A stretch of 7,057 nucleotides of DNA, taken from the NCBI GenBank assembly GCA_025351525.1, contig JANXVV010000347.1, positions 1 through 7,057 of the forward strand. Direction: 5' to 3'. The notes beneath the pieces were generated by a model that saw only the letters and a list, made by a program, of their open reading frames with translations, did no database searches and had not been told where the DNA came from. Positions 1 to 6,985 of the stretch are shown here, one piece after another (the first letter of the stretch is position 1; the number at the start of each line of letters is the position of its first letter). Source of the DNA: Humisphaera sp. (GTDB taxonomy: Bacteria > Planctomycetota > Phycisphaerae > Tepidisphaerales > Tepidisphaeraceae). The translations under genes and the position numbers were made by a program.

Positions 1-11
1 GGTACTCCGAG
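1..11 (-). repeat. Partial copy of the terminal repeat (family A), cut by the window edge
   Basis: The first 11 bases, GGTACTCCGAG, are identical to 7011-7021 and to the reverse complement of 151-161, which are the centres of the two fuller family A copies. The sequence diverges after base 11. The rest of the element, if present, lies upstream of the window. An 11-base match is short, so this assignment rests on the same string recurring in both fuller copies. Confidence 0.5.
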
Positions 12-17
12 TCGTCA

Positions 18-110
18 TGTGCGGCGTACCGCACACACGCGACGCTGGGCACGCTACCGCGTGCAAATGACCGCGATTTGCACGTACTTCGTACTAACTG
101 GCGGTCATTT
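18..110. other. Cluster of overlapping hairpins, partly mutually exclusive
   Basis: Four perfect inverted repeats lie within 93 bases. They are 18-24 with 29-35 (7 bp, 4-nt loop), 49-54 with 59-64 (GCACGC/GCGTGC, 4-nt loop), 60-68 with 76-84 (CGTGCAAAT/ATTTGCACG, 7-nt loop) and 65-74 with 101-110 (AAATGACCGC/GCGGTCATTT, 26-nt loop). The second overlaps the third at 60-64, and the third overlaps the fourth at 65-68 and 76-84 (loop of the fourth), so a single RNA cannot form them all. No T-run follows, which argues against a simple intrinsic terminator. It could be a small mobile palindromic repeat, a structured RNA or a protein-binding array; the sequence alone does not decide. Confidence 0.6.
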
Positions 111-118
111 TCGGAGCA

Positions 119-182
119 GACCTGTGTCTTTCGGCCAAGCCGGCACAGGTCTCGGAGTACCGCGACCTGTGGCACCCGACCC
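119..182 (+). repeat. Palindromic repeat family A, copy near left end
   Basis: The element holds three alternating 7- to 8-base arms: GACCTGTG (119-126), CACAGGTC (144-151) and GACCTGTG (164-171). The middle arm can pair with either neighbour, giving two alternative hairpins. Each spacer has a smaller inner stem: CGGC/GCCG around 132-142 and CGG/CCG around 153-162. Bases 144-178 match 6994-7028 perfectly in inverted orientation (35 of 35). It then runs into GGCACCCGACCC. It lies in a non-coding stretch and looks like a dispersed chromosomal repeat rather than part of a gene. Confidence 0.85.
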
Positions 183-211
183 TCATGCGGAAGTTATTTC
201 GAGCCCGTTCC

Positions 212-284
212 TTAGCCGTCTCGCTTGCGAGGCGCGTCTGGCGGGATGATCGCCTGGACGCGGCTCGCGAGCGAGACCGGCTAA
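212..284. repeat. Long imperfect hairpin of about 30 bp stem
   Basis: The arms run from TTAGCCG (212-218) to CGGCTAA (278-284). Reading inward, TCTCGCT and GCGAG pair with the opposite arm through one G-T wobble, followed by a G-G mismatch, then GCGTC/GACGC, and GGCG (240-243) with CGCC (250-253) around a loop near 244-249. Only a few bulges and mismatches interrupt the stem. The outer arms also contain self-complementary segments such as GCTCGCGAGC (263-272). No T-run follows, so it is not a typical intrinsic terminator. It resembles a REP- or MITE-like element with no coding capacity. It sits about 135 bases upstream of the sigma factor start and could be part of its leader if transcription begins further upstream. 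Between it and the gene there is one further small hairpin (293-299 with 310-316). Confidence 0.75.
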
Positions 285-354
285 ATAATGAGGTAGATGG
301 CGATGAAATCATCTACAAAAGACTCAGCCCCATCGAGTTTTCTAACCGCTTGCC

Positions 355-370
355 TTGCACCGATGTGCAA
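355..370. promoter_or_regulatory. Candidate operator: inverted TTGCAC/GTGCAA
   Basis: TTGCAC (355-360) and GTGCAA (365-370) form a perfect dyad around CGAT, ending 49 bases before the sigma factor ATG. The same hexamer recurs as GTGCAA (61-66) and TTGCAC (78-83) in the hairpin cluster further upstream. I saw no other copy when reading the window. A dyad this close to the start of a gene encoding its own helix-turn-helix domains suits autoregulation, but that is inference. No convincing -35/-10 pair accompanies it: TTGACG at 381-386 has only a poor -10 candidate near 404-410. Confidence 0.35.
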
Positions 371-419
371 TGGATTGTGCTTGACGGTCCGAGGGTCTAT
401 CCGGTAACCTTGACATCTC

Positions 420-2090
420 ATGGCGAAGTTCCGCATCGACACGATCGCAGACTTTTCGCGCCAACTGGCGTTTTCTTCGCTGGAAAATCGGACGGCCCAG
501 GTCACGTCCGCCGAGCAACTGCTTCATCTGATCGACCCTGCCAAAGCCTATCCGCTCAACTTCGTTATTTTTAAAATTACCGGCTATCACCCGAAGCAGG
601 TCTATGAGGATTTGCTGACGGGGCTGGCGTTGCAGCACGATTTGGGGCTGTTGATCGAACAGGTGAGCGACACGCTGGGGATGCACGCCGCGCGGATGGC
701 TGAGCCGGTGCTGACGATCGACGATGTGACCGAAAAATTCAACGTCACCAGCAAGACCATTCAGCGCTGGCGTCGCAAGGGTCTCCCGGCCAGGCGGTTT
801 GTATTCCCGGATGGGAAACGCCGGGTGGGGTTTCTGCTGAGCAGCGTCGACCGGTTCCTGAGCGCGCATCGCGAGCAACTGAATGTGGCGGGAAATTTCT
901 CGCTGGTGGAAGAGGCGGAACGGCAGCAGATTCTTCGCCGTGCGCGATTGCTGGCGACCGGATGCCGTTGCAGCGTCGATGAAATCACCCGGCGAATCGG
1001 GAAGAAGCTCAATCGCTCGCCGTTGACGATCCTGCATACCGTCCGCAGGCACGACGATGCCAATCCGACGACGGCGATTTTCTCCCATGCCCCCGAACCG
1101 CTGACCGCCGACGATCGCGAGAGGGCTTTGAAGGCCCATCGCCGGGGAGTGCCAATTTCGGAACTGGCGGGGCGATACGATCGACCCCGATCCATGATCC
1201 ATCGCGCGGTGCTGGAAGAGCGGGTGGCCAGGCTGAACCGCAAAAAAATTCGCTTCATCGACGATGCGCTGTACCACGATGAAGAGGCTGAGTCCGCCGT
1301 CATGGCGATCGCGTCACAGCAGGATTTGGCGGCGAAGGCTTCACGGGAAGACATTCGCGTTCCCCGCGATCTGCCGGCTTATCTGCAGGAACTTTACCGC
1401 ACCCCGCTGCTCGGCCCCGGTCGCGAGCGGGCGTTGTTTTTGAAGTTCAACTTCCACAAATTTCAGTTTGTGCAGGCCCGCCGAGATCTCGATCCGCAGT
1501 TCGCGAGGAGCCGCGATTTGCAGGTGCTGGAAGGGCTTCTTCACCGGTCCACCGAAACCAGGAATGCGATCATCCAGGCCAATCTGCGCCTCGTGGTGAG
1601 TGTGGCCCGCAAGCATCTTCGCGCGGAGTTATCGCTGATGGAATTGATCAGTGATGGGAACATCACTTTGATGCGCGCAGTGGAAGGTTTCGATCTGCAT
1701 CGCGGGTATCGATTCAGCACGTATGCGACTTTGGCCCTGATGAAGGGTTTCGCCCGCAGCGTGCCGGCGATGCTGGCGGGATTGGTGCGCGGGAGGCGGA
1801 TGATCGGCGATCTGCAACTGTTGGCGGAAGTGCCGGATTCACGGCGGGGGACGCCGACCGATCGCATGCTGGCCCGCGATGAAATCCGCCAACTGCTCTC
1901 CTGTCTCGACGATCGCGAACGCAGCGTGCTGATGGCCCACTACGGGCTGAGCGACGATCGCACCGATCGCCCGGCGGCTACGTATGAGCAGGTCGGTGAG
2001 CGGCTCGGACTCTCGAAGCATCGGGTGCGGCAGATCGAGCAGACGGCACTCGTAAAACTTCGCTTGGTGGCAAAGCCGACGATAAACTGA
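420..2090 (+). CDS. Sigma-70 family RNA polymerase sigma factor with N-terminal helix-turn-helix domains
   Basis: This 556-residue protein should direct core RNA polymerase to specific promoters. The C-terminal half is clearly sigma-70: a region 1.2-like segment (about 318-345, DLPAYLQELYRTPLL), region 2 (382-448, with NLRLVVSVARKH and the ending RGYRFSTYAT) and region 4 (about 491-550, with the helix-turn-helix GLSKHRVRQIE). Only about 40 residues separate regions 2 and 4, so region 3 seems to be missing. After FSTYAT the usual WWIRQAI is replaced by LALMKGF, which removes the residues that melt and read the -10 element in primary sigmas. The N-terminal half is unusual. Residues 98-147 look like a MerR/excisionase-type helix-turn-helix with a wing (TSKTIQRWRRKGLP), and two more helix-turn-helix-like stretches lie near 184-210 and 228-265. 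Residues 1-95 are unrecognised. The ATG at 420 follows an in-frame TGA at 411-413, so no longer start exists; no Shine-Dalgarno is visible. Sigma membership is secure, but promoter class and role are unknown. Confidence 0.93.
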   Translation: MAKFRIDTIADFSRQLAFSSLENRTAQVTSAEQLLHLIDPAKAYPLNFVIFKITGYHPKQVYEDLLTGLALQHDLGLLIEQVSDTLGMHAARMAEPVLTIDDVTEKFNVTSKTIQRWRRKGLPARRFVFPDGKRRVGFLLSSVDRFLSAHREQLNVAGNFSLVEEAERQQILRRARLLATGCRCSVDEITRRIGKKLNRSPLTILHTVRRHDDANPTTAIFSHAPEPLTADDRERALKAHRRGVPISELAGRYDRPRSMIHRAVLEERVARLNRKKIRFIDDALYHDEEAESAVMAIASQQDLAAKASREDIRVPRDLPAYLQELYRTPLLGPGRERALFLKFNFHKFQFVQARRDLDPQFARSRDLQVLEGLLHRSTETRNAIIQANLRLVVSVARKHLRAELSLMELISDGNITLMRAVEGFDLHRGYRFSTYATLALMKGFARSVPAMLAGLVRGRRMIGDLQLLAEVPDSRRGTPTDRMLARDEIRQLLSCLDDRERSVLMAHYGLSDDRTDRPAATYEQVGERLGLSKHRVRQIEQTALVKLRLVAKPTIN

Positions 2091-2095
2091 GATTG

Positions 2096-2169
2096 GTGGC
2101 AGGGGTGTCTCGCCCCTGATTTTGTGTTGTTTCAGCCCGCAAAAGCCATGGGCGAGACGCCCGTGCCAC
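2096..2169. repeat. Hairpin repeat (family B) between the sigma factor and the secreted protein
   Basis: Two 23-base arms, 2096-2118 and 2147-2169, pair at 20 positions plus one G-T wobble, with two mismatches. They share GTGGCA/TGCCAC at the base and GTCTCGCCC/GGGCGAGAC near the tip. The loop is 28 bases. The element starts 6 bases after the sigma factor stop and ends 11 bases before the next start, so it fills nearly the whole gap. It may attenuate or stabilise a joint transcript, but it has no T-run for classic termination. The form is that of a dispersed genomic repeat; its copy number cannot be judged here. Confidence 0.8.
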
Positions 2170-2179
2170 TTAAACGATT

Positions 2180-3373
2180 GTGAAGTACGCCATTCTGGTC
2201 ATCACGACCGCCAGCCTGCTGGCGGTGTCGGTTTTAGCCGACCCGCCCGCCACCGCCCCCACTACCGCGCCGGTCACCCAACCGGCCATTGCCCTGCCCC
2301 GCGCCGCCGTGATCAACCGCTTGAACTTCAACAATAACTTCGGTGGCCGATCGCTCGAAGCCCAACTACGGCGGTTCCAATCCCAGCAACAAAGCCTCGA
2401 AGATCTTCCGATTTCGTCGACGCATCGACTGGATCGACTCATCACCTTCTCGTTGGCCGATGGGCTGCTTCAGGCGGAACTAATTCCCTCCGATCTCACT
2501 CCCGGGCAAACCCGCATCGGCATTGAGGGTTCTGACGCGACGTGGTTGTTGCAATCGCAAACGGTCGGCTTTCCCGCCATGCCGTACCTTAATGTCACGC
2601 GATATGATTTCGATCAGACGGAGGAGGGACAGATCTGGTCCGTCAGCCTGCATCGCAGCGACAGCTATCTGTCGATCAATGCCCAGGGCCTCGGGGCGAG
2701 CGCCACTTTTCATCAATCCAATGGCGTGGCGATGCTGATTGTGATGCAGTATCTGAACGGGCGCAATCGCCCGGTGCTGCGACTGGATGGCCCGAGTTTA
2801 TTGCAGCTTCAGGCCGACCATCCGGAGGAAGTAAGGCAGTATCTGCTGCCGATGCTCAGCCGTCTGGGCGGCGCGGATTTGCTTCGACCCGGGGCGGCGG
2901 ATGTGTACACCGTCTTTGGCGAATTGCCGCCGCCCGGTGAGATTACCGCGAAGTTGCAGCAGCAGTTGCCGCGTTTGGAGAGCGAGGCATTTCCCGAGCG
3001 CGACGCGGCCAGCAGCGCGCTGGCCCGGCTGGGGCCGGCGGGGGTTCAGGCGGCGCTTCGCTTGGATCGCGACGCCCTCAGCTTCGAGCAGATCGATCGC
3101 ATCGATGCGCTGATCGACCGCGAACGGCATCGCCTCATTGCCGACCCAACCGCGCATCGGCACGATGTGTATTTTCTGCTTGACTGCCTGGAAGATGCCG
3201 ATCCGGCGGTTCGCGTGGCGGCGAAAAGCGAACTGGAAAAGGCGGCGGGGCATCGGTTGGTTTTTGACGTGTCGGCGGAACCGAAACGGCGCGCAACGGC
3301 GGTGGAAGAGATTCGAGCGCTCTTGAAGCAGGAGAGCGATACGAAGTCGGCGACGCCAGAGCCATCGCATTAA
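2180..3373 (+). CDS. Secreted protein of unknown function with HEAT-like repeats
   Basis: I do not recognise a named family for this 397-residue protein. Residues 1-20 form a signal peptide: Lys2, a hydrophobic stretch (ILVITTASLLAVSVLA) and a likely cleavage after VLA-20. Residues 21-39 are a Pro/Thr/Ala-rich linker (DPPATAPTTAPVTQPA). The middle (about 85-215) has alternating polar and hydrophobic stretches that suggest beta structure, with no catalytic motif that I can name. The C-terminal part contains HEAT-like helical pairs, near 258-297 (FPERDAASSALARLGPAGVQAAL) and near 330-356 (LLDCLEDADPAVRVAAKSELEKA). HEAT repeats usually bind other proteins, so an envelope scaffold or binding role is an inference. 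The GTG start at 2180 is favoured because an in-frame TAA lies at 2171-2173, only GTG keeps the signal peptide, and the first ATG is far inside. No Shine-Dalgarno is visible. It may be cotranscribed with the sigma gene 89 bases upstream. Confidence 0.82.
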   Translation: MKYAILVITTASLLAVSVLADPPATAPTTAPVTQPAIALPRAAVINRLNFNNNFGGRSLEAQLRRFQSQQQSLEDLPISSTHRLDRLITFSLADGLLQAELIPSDLTPGQTRIGIEGSDATWLLQSQTVGFPAMPYLNVTRYDFDQTEEGQIWSVSLHRSDSYLSINAQGLGASATFHQSNGVAMLIVMQYLNGRNRPVLRLDGPSLLQLQADHPEEVRQYLLPMLSRLGGADLLRPGAADVYTVFGELPPPGEITAKLQQQLPRLESEAFPERDAASSALARLGPAGVQAALRLDRDALSFEQIDRIDALIDRERHRLIADPTAHRHDVYFLLDCLEDADPAVRVAAKSELEKAAGHRLVFDVSAEPKRRATAVEEIRALLKQESDTKSATPEPSH

Positions 3374-3374
3374 A

Positions 3375-3537
3375 ATTCCGGTCCCCTCCCCCCGGTACGC
3401 CGGGGGGAGGGTTAGGGTGAGGGGTCTTGCCTTTTTCTTCTGCTGATTCGAGAAATGCAGCGTCTTCTCGTCACGAATAAAAGACCCCTCACCGGTCTCC
3501 TCCCCCCATGAGTACATGGGGGGAGGGGACCGGAAAT
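3375..3537. repeat. GC-rich double-hairpin repeat (family C)
   Basis: Two mirror-image halves form a large inverted repeat. The outer arms, 3376-3393 and 3518-3535, are perfect over 18 bp (TTCCGGTCCCCTCCCCCC). Inner arms 3416-3428 and 3481-3493 are perfect over 13 bp (GGTGAGGGGTCTT). Each half also folds alone into a 12-bp hairpin with a 4-nt loop: 3384-3395 with 3400-3411, and 3499-3510 with 3515-3526. The roughly 50-base centre (3429-3480) is less GC-rich. Translated on the minus strand, the left half gives LTLTLPPAYRGEGTG, a string I know as a recurring spurious peptide from GC-rich repeats in many bacterial genomes. The element begins two bases after the preceding stop codon. It could block or end transcription from upstream; this is inference. 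Confidence 0.88.
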
Positions 3538-3572
3538 CAAATTGCGGGGGTCCTGGTGACGACACTGCCGAA

Positions 3573-3601
3573 TTGATTTCGGATCAACCCCCTCATACGA
3601 T
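3573..3601 (+). promoter_or_regulatory. Candidate sigma-70-type promoter for the molybdoenzyme gene
   Basis: TTGATT (3573-3578) and TACGAT (3596-3601) are separated by exactly 17 bases, each matching 4 of 6 consensus positions. Transcription would start near 3608, about 20 bases before the ATG at 3628. The location just after the family C repeat, which could insulate it from upstream transcription, fits an independent promoter. The motif scores are moderate. Confidence 0.4.
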
Positions 3602-3613
3602 TTTCCAAATTCC

Positions 3614-3618
3614 GAGGA
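3614..3618 (+). promoter_or_regulatory. Ribosome binding site of the molybdoenzyme gene
   Basis: GAGGA ends 9 bases before the ATG at 3628, a normal Shine-Dalgarno spacing. It supports that start, and it stands out because no other gene in the window has a comparably clear site. Confidence 0.6.
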
Positions 3619-3627
3619 CAACTCAAA

Positions 3628-4251
3628 ATGGAAAATACCGCACCCCGCTCGCGTATTGTCAGTCCCGATACCTTGCGCGGAACGCCCGCCGATCGAACCC
3701 CACCGGGCCAGCAGTTGACCCGTAAATGGCCGGTGCTTCACTACGGTTCGGTGCCGAAAATAAAACCGTTCGATCCTGAATGGTCGCTGCGATTTTTCGG
3801 GCTTTGCGATGACCCTTATGAGTTGAGCTATCAGGATATTCTCGACCTGCCGACGGTCGACATCGTGTGCGATATGCATTGCGTCACGCATTGGAGCCGT
3901 TTGAACAATGTCTTCACCGGAGTGCCGATCGCGCCGTTGATCGCGCGGGCGAAACCCAAACCGAACGTGCGGTTTGTGCTGTGTCACAGCGAGGCGGGGT
4001 TCACGACCAATGTGCCGTTGAAGGAGTTCATTGCGGACGATTGCATTTTGGCGTATCGGTGGGAGGGGAAGGAACTCACGCCGGAACACGGTTGGCCGTT
4101 GCGCGGGTTGGTGCCGAGCCTGTATCTGTGGAAGAGCGCCAAATGGCTGCGCGGCATCGAACTACGCGCGACCGATGCCCCCGGTTTCTGGGAACAAGGC
4201 GGCTACCACATGCACGGCGACCCTTGGAAGGAAGAGCGGTTTGGGTGGTGA
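3628..4251 (+). CDS. Molybdopterin-dependent oxidoreductase, sulfite oxidase fold (small YuiH-like type)
   Basis: This 207-residue protein matches the Mo-pterin domain of the sulfite oxidase family. Residues 73-90 contain DIVCDMHCVTHWS, where Cys85 corresponds to the cysteine that ligates molybdenum (CVTxWS in relatives). Further family features are FTGVPIAPLI (96-105), HGWPLRGLVPSLYLWKSAKW (154-173) and the C-terminal GFWEQGGYHMHGDPW (186-200). The length fits stand-alone one-domain members; there is no dimerisation domain, haem domain or partner membrane subunit nearby. No Tat or Sec signal is visible at the N terminus, so it is probably cytoplasmic, unlike MsrP (YedY). Its substrate and electron partner cannot be told from sequence, and sulfite oxidation should not be assumed. 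It has its own likely promoter and Shine-Dalgarno site and converges on mraY. Confidence 0.9.
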   Translation: MENTAPRSRIVSPDTLRGTPADRTPPGQQLTRKWPVLHYGSVPKIKPFDPEWSLRFFGLCDDPYELSYQDILDLPTVDIVCDMHCVTHWSRLNNVFTGVPIAPLIARAKPKPNVRFVLCHSEAGFTTNVPLKEFIADDCILAYRWEGKELTPEHGWPLRGLVPSLYLWKSAKWLRGIELRATDAPGFWEQGGYHMHGDPWKEERFGW

Positions 4252-4287
4252 GGATACATGTCGATCAGTCAGGACCGTGCTTGGGAT

Positions 4288-4308
4288 GAATGACGAATTT
4301 CGTCATTC
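4288..4308. repeat. Short perfect palindrome between convergent genes
   Basis: GAATGACGAA (4288-4297) and TTCGTCATTC (4299-4308) are perfect inverted arms around one base. A further CGTCATT follows at 4309-4315, so ATGACGA-type heptamers recur in tandem on the minus strand. It lies in the 70-base gap between the stops of the molybdoenzyme gene and mraY, a place where a bidirectional terminator would be expected. Neither side has a good T-run, so termination is only possible, not shown. A one-base loop would have to open for an RNA hairpin to form. Confidence 0.6.
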
Positions 4309-4321
4309 GTCATTTCTCCCT

Positions 4322-5479
<1,158 letters not shown>

Positions 5480-5502
5480 CGCTTCTATTTTTTAATTTGG
5501 TA

Positions 5503-5567
5503 GTACTCCGCCCGCACGAATGCTGTGGGTCGGATGGGTGCCACACCATTAGCACGGGTGGACCCTA
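5503..5567. repeat. Repeat segment (family F) between murF and mraY
   Basis: Bases 5527-5545 match 6986-7004 at 17 of 19 positions (GGGTCG, two differences, then GGGTGCCACA), in the same orientation, linking this spacer to the repeat beyond the murF start. GTACTCCG (5503-5510) also occurs in the family A centre. A bulged hairpin can form between 5536-5547 (GGGT-CCAC-CC with two extra bases) and 5556-5565 (GGGTGGACCC). The murF stop codon, TAG on the minus strand (5565-5567), lies at the edge of this hairpin, so the repeat abuts or supplies the end of the gene. No promoter for mraY is evident. An A/T-rich stretch (5481-5497) lies just before the mraY start. Confidence 0.55.
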
Positions 5568-6947
5568 CAAATTCCTTGAAAATTCAATCGCTTTTGCCAC
5601 GACTTCAAGTTGGATTCCTCGCGACGCTTTCAGTAGGACGACATCACCGGCCCCGATCTGACCCGGCAGTTCGCGCGCGGCCGATTCGGCATCGGGGAAC
5701 CTCTGGATCCGATCTTCGGTCATGCCCGCCTCGATCGCAGTTTCGGCGATGTGCTCACTGAGAGGGCCGATGCAGACCAGGCGATGCAGCCCGCAGTTTG
5801 CGGCAAATGTGCCTACCTCCTGGTGCAGCGCGTCACCGGTGGGCCCAAGCTCGAGCATGTCACCGAGGATGGCGATCCGCCGGGCGGTGGTGGGCAGAAT
5901 CTTGAGCGTTTCAAGGGCGGCTTTCATTGAGGCGGGATTGGCGTTGTAGGCATCGTTCAGAATGGTGATCCCGTGGACTTCCTGAAGTTGGAGTCGCATC
6001 TCCGGGCCTTGGGCGATGGACAGGCCGTGAAGAATTTCCTCATCGCTCAAGCGAAACCGCTTGCCCACCGCGATGGCGGCCAGCGCATTGGCGGCGGTGT
6101 GTCGGCCCAGCAGCGGCACAAACACCGGCAGCCGACCATTGAGCTTGAATCGCACTCCGGTTTGATCGCACTGCAACTCGGCGGCGAAAAGGTCGTTAGT
6201 CTCTTTGAATCCGAAGGTGATTTTCTGCCCGCGAAATTTTGCGACCGCCGACAGCAGGGCGGGATCGTCGCCGTTGACGATGAGCGAACCGCGGGGATTC
6301 AATCCCTCGATAATGCTTGCGTTTTCAAATCGCACGCCCGCCAGACTGCCTAAAAATTCCAGATGCTCGGCGGTGCAGTTGGTGATCACCGCGATATCGG
6401 GCTGGGCGATTTTCGTCAGATTGCCGATCTCACCGAGGTGATTGGTGCCGAGTTCCAGCACGAGATACTCGTGATTCTCCTCGGCTGCGAAGATCGCCAA
6501 CGGCACGCCGATGTCGTTGTTGAAACTCTTCGGCGACATCGACCCCTTCAGCTTCGAGCCCAGCACGGAGTCGATCAGATACTTGGTGCTGGTCTTTCCG
6601 TTGCTGCCCGCGACGGCAACCACCCGGGCTCGCAGAGTGGTGCGGAGATGCTTCGCCAATTTGCCAAGTGCTCGTCGCGTGTCGGGCACGATGATGAGCC
6701 GCAATCCTTGAGGAACTTTTTCTGGCACGCGCGAGACGATGGCGGCGATCGCGCCCCCGGCGGCGGCGACGTCCAGAAAATCATGCGCGTCGAACCGGTC
6801 CCCTTTGAGCGCGATGAAGAGCGCAGCGGGTTTCAGCGCGCGGGTGTCCGTGCAGAGGGCGTGAACGAACAACGGATCTTTCGGCAACGCCTCGGTTGAT
6901 CGACCGGCGACCGCGCGGCGGACATCCTGGAGCGGGAGAGGTTTCAT
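5565..6947 (-). CDS. murF: UDP-N-acetylmuramoyl-tripeptide--D-alanyl-D-alanine ligase
   Basis: MurF is a cytoplasmic ATP-dependent ligase that adds D-Ala-D-Ala to UDP-MurNAc-tripeptide, giving the pentapeptide that MraY uses next. The 460 residues are a normal length. Visible motifs are TDTRALKPAALFIALKGDRF (33-52, substrate-binding N-terminal domain), the P-loop GSNGKTS (114-120), SFNNDIGVPL (141-150), LELGTNHLGEI (164-174), TAEHLEFLGSLAG (192-204), GRHTAANALAA (281-291), NDAYNANPASM (331-341), GDMLELG (362-368) and LLKASRG (438-444). One residue is unexpected: in the stretch GVRFENASI (204-212), Asn209 falls where MurF enzymes usually have the Lys that becomes carbamylated (AKGEI in E. coli). 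The start at 6947 is chosen by homology to normal N termini (MKPLPLQDV). Earlier in-frame ATGs at 6977 and 7049 would add residues encoded partly by a repeat. No strong Shine-Dalgarno is visible. Confidence 0.96.
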   Translation of the reverse strand: MKPLPLQDVRRAVAGRSTEALPKDPLFVHALCTDTRALKPAALFIALKGDRFDAHDFLDVAAAGGAIAAIVSRVPEKVPQGLRLIIVPDTRRALGKLAKHLRTTLRARVVAVAGSNGKTSTKYLIDSVLGSKLKGSMSPKSFNNDIGVPLAIFAAEENHEYLVLELGTNHLGEIGNLTKIAQPDIAVITNCTAEHLEFLGSLAGVRFENASIIEGLNPRGSLIVNGDDPALLSAVAKFRGQKITFGFKETNDLFAAELQCDQTGVRFKLNGRLPVFVPLLGRHTAANALAAIAVGKRFRLSDEEILHGLSIAQGPEMRLQLQEVHGITILNDAYNANPASMKAALETLKILPTTARRIAILGDMLELGPTGDALHQEVGTFAANCGLHRLVCIGPLSEHIAETAIEAGMTEDRIQRFPDAESAARELPGQIGAGDVVLLKASRGIQLEVVAKAIEFSRNL

Positions 6948-6985
6948 GGTTTGCGTTGCATAATCGTTCGCCCGCATCAATGATG

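Noticed and set aside
19..249. Small plus-strand open frame at the left end
   Set aside because: It runs through the hairpin cluster and the family A repeat, so its codons are dictated by palindromes.
18..316. CRISPR array or tRNA gene among the left-end repeats
   Set aside because: Repeat units are not regularly spaced direct repeats, and no cloverleaf with a T-arm and anticodon arm can be drawn.
410..415. TTGACA just before the sigma factor ATG
   Set aside because: A perfect -35 hexamer, but only 4 bases before the ATG, so transcription would start inside the gene. The protein upstream of any later start is well structured.
185..574. Plus-strand open frame of 129 codons running from the leader into the sigma gene
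   Set aside because: It translates the long hairpin repeat and then the sigma gene in another frame. It has no ribosome binding site or recognisable motif.
342..1277. Minus-strand open frame of 311 codons opposite the sigma factor
   Set aside because: It is antisense to a well-supported gene, shows no recognisable domain, and is best explained by codon bias of the sense gene.
3375..3537. Insertion sequence
   Set aside because: The element is inverted-repeat bounded but has only about 50 bases between its halves and no transposase reading frame.
2798..3565. Minus-strand open frame containing LTLTLPPAYRGEGTG
   Set aside because: The peptide comes from the family C repeat, and the rest is antisense to the secreted protein gene.
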